Below are positions 8,332-16,200 of a DNA stretch of 64,000 nucleotides, piece by piece. Under the pieces are notes generated by a model. The model worked only from the letters and a program-made list of their open reading frames with translations. It was not told where the DNA came from and did not search any database. The position numbers and the translations under genes were made by a program. This DNA is from Bacillus sp. X1(2014) (GTDB lineage: Bacteria; Bacillota; Bacilli; Bacillales_B; DSM-18226), in assembly GCF_007678255.1 (NCBI RefSeq), contig NZ_VEED01000011.1:124001-188000 (forward strand), given 5' to 3'. Every line of letters starts with the position of its first letter. The first letter of the stretch is position 1.

Positions 8332-11300
8332 TTATTCTAATACCCTATAGAATGTTCCCATTGCTATTTTATTGTACTCTTCTGGAATAAATTCATCCGG
8401 GGTGTAAGTGGGCTCATTTTTAGCCAGTTGATTGAGACCTTTTTCCAGACCCTCAATACTATTTTCTACTAAAAGGCCATATCTTCCCTGTTCCAATACA
8501 GTTCGATTGGCGACGATGTCCGTTGCGAGAATTTTCATTCCAAGTGTCATCGCTTCTAATAAAACCATCGGTTGTCCCTCGTAATGAGAAGATAATACAA
8601 AACAATCACATTTTTTCATTAATGCAAACGGATTGTCTAATTGTCCCACGAGGTAAACTGACTCTTCGAGTTTGAGTTCTGAAATTAAATTCTCTAGATC
8701 TTTCCTTAATGGACCCTCACCTAAAAGATAAAGTTTAGAGGTTTTGAAGTTTTTTTGAAAATTCGCAAAGGCTTTTATCAAATTATCTTGACCTTTTTCT
8801 GGAGATAATCTTCCCATCGTAATGAAATTATAATATTCATTCGATGGTTCAGGAAAAAAAACTTTTCCTTTTTGTATTCCTAAAGTTTTGATGATTTGGA
8901 AACAACGTTTATTTAACCAGCCAATTTCTTCATTTTCATAGGCAAAATAACAGAATGTTTCATCAAGGGTACTGGCTTCTTTAATAATTGTTACTGTTTT
9001 TCCATTATACTTTCGTAAATCATTTATTTCCTTCGCACCTTCAAGTCCATTCACTGTCCTCATGATTACATTTTCATCTGCTAAGTTGATTGTAGCTACC
9101 CTCTTTATTGTCTTTTCTGAAATAATAACCGGTTCCTCAATCATCGAAAAGGCATTTTGATCGAGCCAGCCAATTTTTTTCCCATCATGATAAAAAAAGT
9201 AAAACGTCCCTTTTACAGTTTTATTACGTTTCGTCACGATTACTTTTTCACCTATTAATGCCTTGGCATCGATGATTTTTCTGCAGCCTAAATTAGGATA
9301 CGGTTTTGACCATACTTCGTAATCTCCTGGATTTGAAATCATAGCCAGGTCAAATAAGTTCTTTTCCTCTAGTATTCGATGATTGATTATTTGTTTACTC
9401 TTTTTTGAATTAGCCAGTTTATACAGAGATATCTTGATGTTCCCCTTGATTCGTTTTTTATTATCGTACTCTTTAATAATCGACAATGCCGAAGAATCAA
9501 TCCAGCCGATGACAGTTCCATTAATTGAAAACCTGTTATAAATTCCACGCTGCGTTCTAGCCTCTAAATCCACCATAACTTGCACACCTTTATAATCCTT
9601 ACTTGAGGAAATTTTTTTAACTCCCTCAATTTTATATGGTTTACTCCAAATATCACGGGCATGTACAAACTTTAAAATGGCTATTTTGTTTACTTGCTTT
9701 TCATATATAATTCTGTCGGGTAAAAGTTCAAAACATTCTTGATCAAGCCAGCCAACAATACGATCTTCGATACTGAATTTATAATAAACATTTGTTCCAA
9801 CCCGTGCTTCACGTAATATCGCTACCTCTTTATTTAAAAGGCTGTCTGCAGGTGCTAATTTTTCAGCCCCTGTTAACACCGCTGGTCTATTCCAGATAAA
9901 ATGATCCTTAGTATTGTTTATAAAGGCCCGTGATTGAAAGGGAATATTACTCAATTGCTGATCACTTTGCATACCATTCCTTGAGTGGTCCATTAATTGG
10001 CCAATGCTCTCTTCACTCTCTAATTTTAAAATTTTTTCAGGATTAATCGAATTCATGACAAAATCAAATTTAAATTCCTCGGCAAATTCCGTTAAATTAC
10101 TTTTATTAAGCTCCATTGTTCCGTGGGAAACACTTACTAGCTTGTCAAACCTATTATAGACAGAAAAAAGTCCTCTTAAGTTAATCCGATGCGGCCGGCG
10201 GCCATTGATGACCTTTTCACTATCTGTAAGTATGTCATTATGCATATAACATATTTTTTTCTTCGTATCAGATGCGAGCAAGTATTTTGCCCAATACAAG
10301 CTGTAACCACTAAAGTCTATTGCATAATCAAATTGTGATTTCCCTGAAAATCTTTTGTATTCCCTCCGATATGCATTCTCAGGGTAAAGTCTTTTTGTGA
10401 TATTACTATGTGCCCCTCTATTATGAACAAATTTATCTCGATAGACTTCAAAAAGGCTATATACCGATAATCCATTCCGAAAAAGGAACCTAGCCTTTTT
10501 ATTCACCTTCGCGATATTATTCAATGCTTCTTTCGATTTTGGTGTATTCATAAAAATACTAACATCATACTTAGTAAAATCAATGTTATCGATCAGATTA
10601 ATAAAGGATGATGTAATGCCATTGTTCATCAAACCTCCTGGATAAATGAGAATTTTCTTTTTATCCCTGTCTAATTGATTTATGACATTTATTGGCGACT
10701 TATTCTTATTAAATACGTATTGAACAATTCTTGTAGTAACATTACCATCATCATGTTTTGTGAATTTATTTTTTGCAGCCTGATATACAGACCTATAGTT
10801 TTCACTTATTTTTGAAATCTCTTGAACAGCACCTGCTACCTCTTGGACGGTAAACAGAGTCGGTCCTGGTAGTTCGTCATCAGATAAATACATACCTCTT
10901 TCTTCACGATAATCGTCGTAATCCCAGATATAGAATAAAATTGGTTTATTTGTTACTAGAAAATCAAAAAAGATACTCGAATAGTCAGTTACTAAGATAT
11001 CCACAAGGCTTAATAACTCATTCGTGTCCACAAAATCTGGTATTAAGATATCTTTTATTTCGTCAAATTTCCTGGCCTGGTCATATAAAAATGGATGGAC
11101 TTTGATATATAAGTTATATTCTTCTCCCACTTGATTCCTCAAATAGGACATCTCACTAATAATTTGAAACATATCATTTTTCGCCTTGGAAACATGGGTC
11201 CCTTTCCAGGTGGGTGCATATAGAATCGTCTGTTTTGTTTTATCAATGGTTAACCCCAATTTAGTTAATAAAGATTTAAACACCTCTGAATCTGTATGAT

Positions 11301-11934
11301 AGGTAAGATCGATTCTTGGATAGCCTTCCTGAATAATTTCTCCGTTATATACACCGTTCAGTTTATAACTATCAAGAAACATGTTTGTTGTATGATCATT
11401 CGGACTTAATAGATAATCCGCACTTAGAAAATTCCTTACCACATTCTGGGAGTGAGCTGGATTACCAGGGATATCAAATCCCATGCTTTTAAGGGGCGTT
11501 CCATGCCAAGTATTAATATATACTTGGTCATTTTTAGGGATAAAAAAAGACTGAAAGGTTGAATTATTAATTAGGAACTTACTAGTAGCTAGACACTTGA
11601 GATATTCCTTTGAATTACGTTTGACAAATTTTACATTTTTCAATCCTTTATAATCTGCAATTACCGTTTCTAACTCATTTGAACTATTTATAGACCAAAT
11701 ATGTTTGAAATGCTTATATCCGGGGTGATGTAAGAGGTATTTAAAGATGGCATATGGACTATCTGTTAAACTTTTCCCGTCCCTGCTCTCATAAAAAATA
11801 GTATCATCAATTACATTTAATTTTTCATAAAACCTTCTATATTGGAAATTTCTGCGATGATTTGCCTTTTTGAAATAATTATAGAGTGGTTCGACGATAA
11901 AATTTTTTCTTCTTTTTAAAACCTTTTTATTCAT
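8332..11934 (-). CDS. CDP-glycerol glycerophosphotransferase / GT4 fusion with four inserted GW-like modules
   Basis: 1200-residue paralogue of the two flanking fusions. Residues about 1-640 follow the same plan: TagF-type domain ('YINTWHGTPLKSMGFDIPG', 'LVTDYSSIFFDFLV') then the first half of a GT4 domain ('ICYMHNDILTDSEKVINGR'). Residues about 1034-1200 are the second GT4 half ('MGRLSPEKGQDNLIKAF', 'SHYEGQPMVLLEAM'). Between them lie about 370 residues absent from both neighbours: four repeats of about 80 residues, each with an 'xWxxPY' opening and a 'G.W(L/I)(D/N)' ending, typical of GW/SH3-like modules. ATG 11934 has AAGGGAG 12 nt upstream. No signal peptide, so the modules should be cytosolic. 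GW modules of known surface proteins bind lipoteichoic acid; here they may hold the growing chain (inference). Confidence 0.87.
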   Translation of the reverse strand: MNKKVLKRRKNFIVEPLYNYFKKANHRRNFQYRRFYEKLNVIDDTIFYESRDGKSLTDSPYAIFKYLLHHPGYKHFKHIWSINSSNELETVIADYKGLKNVKFVKRNSKEYLKCLATSKFLINNSTFQSFFIPKNDQVYINTWHGTPLKSMGFDIPGNPAHSQNVVRNFLSADYLLSPNDHTTNMFLDSYKLNGVYNGEIIQEGYPRIDLTYHTDSEVFKSLLTKLGLTIDKTKQTILYAPTWKGTHVSKAKNDMFQIISEMSYLRNQVGEEYNLYIKVHPFLYDQARKFDEIKDILIPDFVDTNELLSLVDILVTDYSSIFFDFLVTNKPILFYIWDYDDYREERGMYLSDDELPGPTLFTVQEVAGAVQEISKISENYRSVYQAAKNKFTKHDDGNVTTRIVQYVFNKNKSPINVINQLDRDKKKILIYPGGLMNNGITSSFINLIDNIDFTKYDVSIFMNTPKSKEALNNIAKVNKKARFLFRNGLSVYSLFEVYRDKFVHNRGAHSNITKRLYPENAYRREYKRFSGKSQFDYAIDFSGYSLYWAKYLLASDTKKKICYMHNDILTDSEKVINGRRPHRINLRGLFSVYNRFDKLVSVSHGTMELNKSNLTEFAEEFKFDFVMNSINPEKILKLESEESIGQLMDHSRNGMQSDQQLSNIPFQSRAFINNTKDHFIWNRPAVLTGAEKLAPADSLLNKEVAILREARVGTNVYYKFSIEDRIVGWLDQECFELLPDRIIYEKQVNKIAILKFVHARDIWSKPYKIEGVKKISSSKDYKGVQVMVDLEARTQRGIYNRFSINGTVIGWIDSSALSIIKEYDNKKRIKGNIKISLYKLANSKKSKQIINHRILEEKNLFDLAMISNPGDYEVWSKPYPNLGCRKIIDAKALIGEKVIVTKRNKTVKGTFYFFYHDGKKIGWLDQNAFSMIEEPVIISEKTIKRVATINLADENVIMRTVNGLEGAKEINDLRKYNGKTVTIIKEASTLDETFCYFAYENEEIGWLNKRCFQIIKTLGIQKGKVFFPEPSNEYYNFITMGRLSPEKGQDNLIKAFANFQKNFKTSKLYLLGEGPLRKDLENLISELKLEESVYLVGQLDNPFALMKKCDCFVLSSHYEGQPMVLLEAMTLGMKILATDIVANRTVLEQGRYGLLVENSIEGLEKGLNQLAKNEPTYTPDEFIPEEYNKIAMGTFYRVLE
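8850..9960 (-). other. Inserted block of four GW-like modules within a GT4 domain
   Basis: Region coding for about residues 660-1030 of the 1200-residue protein. The repeats end with 'IVGWLDQECFELL', 'VIGWIDSSALSII', 'KIGWLDQNAFSMI' and 'EIGWLNKRCFQII'. The flanking paralogues have a linker of only about 25 residues at this point, so this is a clean domain insertion. Boundaries are approximate. Confidence 0.8.
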
Positions 11935-12051
11935 GAAAATCTACAGCTCCCTTACCAGTTCACTTTCTTATAATTTTTTTTATTAGTTATTCTTACCATC
12001 TTTGATGCTTTATATGTACGGAGCTGACAATCTACTTTCTTAAACAACAAA

Positions 12052-12096
12052 AAAGCAAATCGATGAACAAGTTTCCTTGCCATCCATTTGCTTTTT
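12052..12096 (-). terminator. Terminator after the third tandem fusion gene
   Basis: AAAGCAAATCGATG pairs with CATCCATTTGCTTT. On the minus strand it is followed by TTTTTTGTTG. It resembles the 8281 hairpin, so it was probably duplicated along with the gene. Confidence 0.8.
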
Positions 12097-12114
12097 AAAG
12101 ACTGCCTATCATTC

Positions 12115-14595
12115 TTACTCTAATACCTTATAAAACGTATCCATTGCTTTTTGATTATATTCCTCGGGCCTAAAATTGTCAGGTGTATGGTCAAGTTCAT
12201 TTTTTGCCAATTGATTGAGTCCTTTTTCTAGCCCCTCAACACTATTATCTACTAATAAGCCATATCTTCCATTTTCCAATACCGTTTGATTCGCAATGAT
12301 ATCAGTGGCTAAAATCTTCATGCCAAGTGTCATCGCTTCCAATAACACCATTGGCTGGCCCTCATAGTGAGACGAAAGCACAAAGCAATCGCATTTTTTC
12401 ATAATTTGAAACGGATTTTCAACCTGTCCAACTAGGAACACCGACTTTTCCATTTTAAGTTCGCCAATTAGGTTTTCTAAATCCTTCCGGAGCAGCCCTT
12501 CCCCTAAAATGTAAAGTTTAGAATTCGGAAACCCTTGATGAAACCTAGCAAAGGCTTTAATTAAATGATCTTGTCCTTTTTCAGGTGATAATCTACCCAT
12601 ATTTATGAAATTATAGTTTTCCTTCACAGTCTCGGGAATGACTGTTTTTTCAGAGATTATTCCGTCATCATCTATCTTGCTTAATGTTAAGATTTTTTCT
12701 GTATTAATGGAGTTCATCACGTAATCAAATTTAGATTCATCTGCATAGGCAGACAAGTTCCTTTTATTCAGTTCCATGGTCCCAACCGATACGCTGACCA
12801 GTTTATCAAAGCGATGATAGACAGAAAATAGTCCTCGTAAATTAATCCGGTGTGGTTTCCTGCCATTAATGGTTCGTTCACTATCTGACAGCAGATCATT
12901 GTGCATATAACAGATTTTTTTCTTGGCATCGACAGCGAGGAGATATTTTGCCCAATATAAACTGTACCCGCTAAAATCGATGACATAATCAAAATGTGAC
13001 TTTCCAAAAAGTCGTTTTACTTCACGAAGATAACCGTCTTCAGGATAAAGTCTTTTTGTGAGATTGCTATGCGCCCCGCGATTATGCACGAATTTATCAC
13101 AATAAACTTCATGAATATTAAAGACAGCCAGTCCATTTCGAAAAAGGAATCTTGCTTGTTTATTTACCTTTGCCATATTATGAAGGGCCTCTCTTGACGT
13201 AGGTGTTTTCATAAAAATACTCACATCATACTTCGTAAAATCAATGTTATCCATCAGATTAATGAAAGAAGTGGTAATCCCATTGTTCATCATCCCGCCT
13301 GGATAAATAAGGATTTTCTTTTTGCCGGTGTCGCAATTTTTGATTACATTTATCGGAGCCTTTTTTCCCTTAAAAATGGATTCAGCGATTCGCTCTGTTA
13401 CATTCCCATCATCATGATGGGTAAATCTATGTTTTGCATTAAGATAGACTTCTTTATAATCATCACGTACTTTTTCAATATTCTGTACAGCATCTGCCAC
13501 TTCATTAATCGTAAACAATGTCGGACCTGGCAGCTCGTCATCTGATAAGTATCGTCCCCTTGTTTCATTATAGTCATCGTAATCCCAGACAAAGAAAAGG
13601 ATGGGATTATCCGTGACGAGAAAATCAAAGAAGATACTAGAATAATCGGTGATTAAGAGATCAATCACACTTAATAATTCATTCGTGTCGACAAAGTCAG
13701 GGATTAAAATGTCTTTAATCTCTGTAAATTTTCTAGCCTCCGCAAATAAAAATGGATGGACTTTGATTAATATGTTGTATTCTTTGCTGACCTGTTGTTT
13801 TAAATAGGTCATATCCGCAATAATTTGATACATATCATTTTTTGCTTTTGAGACATTGGTCCCTTTCCAGGTAGGTGCATACAGAATCGTTTTTTTGGTC
13901 CGATCAATTTTCAACCCAATTTTGGCTAAGTAATCGAAATATGGATTTGCTTCCGTATGGAAGGTAAGGTCCATTCTGGGATAGCCTTCTTCAATAATTT
14001 CGCCATTATAAATCCCTTTTAGCTTATAACTGTCAAGGAACATGTTAGTTGTATGTTCATTGGGGCTAATTAAATAGTCGGCACTAAGAAAATTGCGGAC
14101 AACATTTTGGGAAACGGATGGGTTTCCTGGGATATCAAACCCCATACTTTTCAGCGGAGTTCCATGCCAAGTATTGATATAAATTTGCTCTTGTTTGCGG
14201 ATAAAAAATGATTGAAAGGTAGAATTGTTGATTAAGTATTTACAAGATGCGAGTGCTTTGAGGTATGCTTTGGAGTTTCGTTTGACGAATGTTACATTAT
14301 CAAGGTGTTGATATGCAGAAATGATAGTTTCTAAATCTTCGAATTTGCTAATTGACCAAATATGATGATAATCCTTATATTCAGGATTATGCAGTAAGTA
14401 TTTAAAAATAGCATAGGGGCTATCTGTTAAACTTTTTCCATCGCGGCTTTCATATAAAATGGTTTTGTCATTTACAGTACATCTTTCATAGTACTGTGTA
14501 TATTGATAATTAATGCGGTGGTTTGACTTGGCAAAATAATGATAAATCGGATTAATGATAAATTTGATCCTTCTTTTCAACACTTTCATATTCAT
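12115..14595 (-). CDS. Bifunctional CDP-glycerol glycerophosphotransferase / GT4 glycosyltransferase (third paralogue)
   Basis: 826 residues, without the GW insert. TagF-type domain: 'YINTWHGTPLKSMGFDIPG', 'LYAPTWKGTNVSKAKNDM', 'LITDYSSIFFDFLV'. GT4 domain: 'PGGMMNNGITTSFINL', 'MGRLSPEKGQDHLIKAF', 'ILGEGLLRKDL', 'SHYEGQPMVLLEAM'. ATG 14595 has a GGGGG ribosome site 8 nt upstream; ATG 14589 is an alternative. It is first in transcription order of the three tandem copies and is divergent from the GT2 gene at 14821. A terminator follows each of the last two copies, so each may have its own promoter. Expected to act at the inner face of the membrane on a lipid-linked polymer; the sugar added by the GT4 half is unknown. 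Confidence 0.88.
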   Translation of the reverse strand: MNMKVLKRRIKFIINPIYHYFAKSNHRINYQYTQYYERCTVNDKTILYESRDGKSLTDSPYAIFKYLLHNPEYKDYHHIWSISKFEDLETIISAYQHLDNVTFVKRNSKAYLKALASCKYLINNSTFQSFFIRKQEQIYINTWHGTPLKSMGFDIPGNPSVSQNVVRNFLSADYLISPNEHTTNMFLDSYKLKGIYNGEIIEEGYPRMDLTFHTEANPYFDYLAKIGLKIDRTKKTILYAPTWKGTNVSKAKNDMYQIIADMTYLKQQVSKEYNILIKVHPFLFAEARKFTEIKDILIPDFVDTNELLSVIDLLITDYSSIFFDFLVTDNPILFFVWDYDDYNETRGRYLSDDELPGPTLFTINEVADAVQNIEKVRDDYKEVYLNAKHRFTHHDDGNVTERIAESIFKGKKAPINVIKNCDTGKKKILIYPGGMMNNGITTSFINLMDNIDFTKYDVSIFMKTPTSREALHNMAKVNKQARFLFRNGLAVFNIHEVYCDKFVHNRGAHSNLTKRLYPEDGYLREVKRLFGKSHFDYVIDFSGYSLYWAKYLLAVDAKKKICYMHNDLLSDSERTINGRKPHRINLRGLFSVYHRFDKLVSVSVGTMELNKRNLSAYADESKFDYVMNSINTEKILTLSKIDDDGIISEKTVIPETVKENYNFINMGRLSPEKGQDHLIKAFARFHQGFPNSKLYILGEGLLRKDLENLIGELKMEKSVFLVGQVENPFQIMKKCDCFVLSSHYEGQPMVLLEAMTLGMKILATDIIANQTVLENGRYGLLVDNSVEGLEKGLNQLAKNELDHTPDNFRPEEYNQKAMDTFYKVLE

Positions 14596-14747
14596 GGTAC
14601 AACCCCCTATCCGACGAAGCGTTGATGAAAAAATACATATATTTCCTAAAAATTATAGCATATTTTTAAATGCCAAACTATATCAAGAAGGTCCCGTTAT
14701 AGCTGGTATTTGTTAGCCTGATTGTCGAATTCTGTTTGACTGGAACA

Positions 14748-14776
14748 TTGTACTAACCCAGCCAGTTTACTATAAT
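14748..14776 (+). promoter_or_regulatory. Candidate sigma-A promoter of the GT2 gene
   Basis: TTGTAC (-35), 17-nt spacer, TATAAT (-10, perfect), about 45 nt before the ATG at 14821, which has AAGGGG 10 nt upstream. Confidence 0.6.
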
Positions 14777-14820
14777 GGATACAAGACCAATCACAAATAC
14801 AGTTAAGGGGCAGTTACAAC

Positions 14821-16158
14821 ATGCTTTTTTCGATGATCATTCCTGTCTATAATGCAGAAAAATATTTACATGAGGCAATTGAAAGCCTTATTAATCAAAC
14901 AGTGGACTTTAAACAAAATGTCGAAATTATTTTGGTTGATGACGGCAGTACCGATCAATCAAAGGATATATGTCAAACCTACGTCAGCCAGTATCCTAAC
15001 AATATTACATATGTCTACCGCGAAAATGCCGGCCCCGGCAGCGCCAGGAATACTGGTCTCAATCATGTTTCAGCGCATTCAGATTACGTTGGCTTCCTAG
15101 ATGCCGATGATCTCCTGTCCGAGGATTCACTTGAAAAAGTGGGCACTTTTTTTTCTCAGCATGAAGATGTTCAACTAGCAGTGATTCCCCTCTACCATTT
15201 TGAACGAATTGATACCCCGCACCGATTGAACTATCGTTTTGAGCAAGGAGACCGGGTGATTAATATTCTTGAGGAGTATACGGGGATTCATTTTCATATT
15301 GGCGGATGCTTTTTTAAAGCGAAACATTTCCTTGCTAATCCTGATTTGCGATTTGAAACCGATATCAAATTTTGGGAGGATGCTCTCTTTATCAATACCT
15401 TTTTACTTGAACACAAGCAATACGGGGTAGTCTCAGAAGCAAAATATCATTACCGCCGACGTGTCGATGAGGATTCACTCGTTAGTAACGCTTGGTATCA
15501 AAAATCACGGTACACGAAAATGATTAGACGCTGCTATTTAACATTGATTAACGAATCAAGGAGTCACTATAACGAGATCCTCCCATATGTGCAGTTCTTA
15601 ATCACGTATCATATACGGTTGTACCTTTTTCCTAAAAACAATCCTATTATCTATGAGGTATTATCCAAAGAAGAACAAGACGAGTTTTTTGAGGAATTTG
15701 TTCAGTTGATTCAACTGTTTGATAAGAAATACATCAAAGAACAGGACATGCCCTTTTATTATAAAACCTATTTGTTAAACCTAAGTGAAAATGGCTGGCC
15801 GTACAAAGAAAATATAAGTCCCAAGAAGATTGAAAAACAAAAGGTTGTAATAACTGAATGTCATCACCGTGTATTAAAGTGGACAATAAAAGGTCACTTC
15901 ATGAATAAAGTCTATTTTATGAAGGAAAATGATCGGCTGTTTATCCAAGCGAAAGACAAGATCACGTATTTGCCAAAAGCCGAACTTCCAGGAAAACTGC
16001 GAATCATCTGGGGAACCGTCGTCCGAAACTACGAGCATGCCGGTTTTGAAACCACTTTACCCTTCTATACGAGTAAATTTCAATTCGGCCTAGAAACCGA
16101 ATCCGGCAGAAAATACATGTTAAACGAAGTAAATTTGAAAGAAGTAGAGTTGGATTAA
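14821..16158 (+). CDS. GT2 family glycosyltransferase, GgaA-like
   Basis: Cytosolic GT-A glycosyltransferase of 445 residues. N-terminal catalytic domain (about 1-210): 'FSMIIPVYNAEKYLHEAIES', 'ILVDDGSTDQS', 'GPGSARNTGL', and the DxD-type 'VGFLDADDLL', with 'KFWEDALFINTFLLE' as acceptor-side motif. The C-terminal part (about 220-445) is helical then beta-rich, without a recognised domain. Length and position among CDP-glycerol enzymes match B. subtilis GgaA (about 446 residues, minor teichoic acid synthesis), but the usual ggaAB pairing is broken: the GgaB-like gene is 3 kb away on the other strand. Single-gene transcription unit ending at the shared terminator at 16163. GT2 assignment is firm, GgaA equivalence moderate. 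Confidence 0.85.
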   Translation: MLFSMIIPVYNAEKYLHEAIESLINQTVDFKQNVEIILVDDGSTDQSKDICQTYVSQYPNNITYVYRENAGPGSARNTGLNHVSAHSDYVGFLDADDLLSEDSLEKVGTFFSQHEDVQLAVIPLYHFERIDTPHRLNYRFEQGDRVINILEEYTGIHFHIGGCFFKAKHFLANPDLRFETDIKFWEDALFINTFLLEHKQYGVVSEAKYHYRRRVDEDSLVSNAWYQKSRYTKMIRRCYLTLINESRSHYNEILPYVQFLITYHIRLYLFPKNNPIIYEVLSKEEQDEFFEEFVQLIQLFDKKYIKEQDMPFYYKTYLLNLSENGWPYKENISPKKIEKQKVVITECHHRVLKWTIKGHFMNKVYFMKENDRLFIQAKDKITYLPKAELPGKLRIIWGTVVRNYEHAGFETTLPFYTSKFQFGLETESGRKYMLNEVNLKEVELD

Positions 16159-16162
16159 TAGT

Positions 16163-16198
16163 AAAAAGGGTGAATCCAAAATGGATCCACCCTTTTTT
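16163..16198. terminator. Bidirectional terminator between convergent genes
   Basis: AAAAAGGGTG and CACCCTTTTTT, with inner GATCC/GAATCC pairing. A runs on the left and T runs on the right serve both the GT2 gene and the GH73 gene. Confidence 0.85.
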
Positions 16199-16200
16199 CA

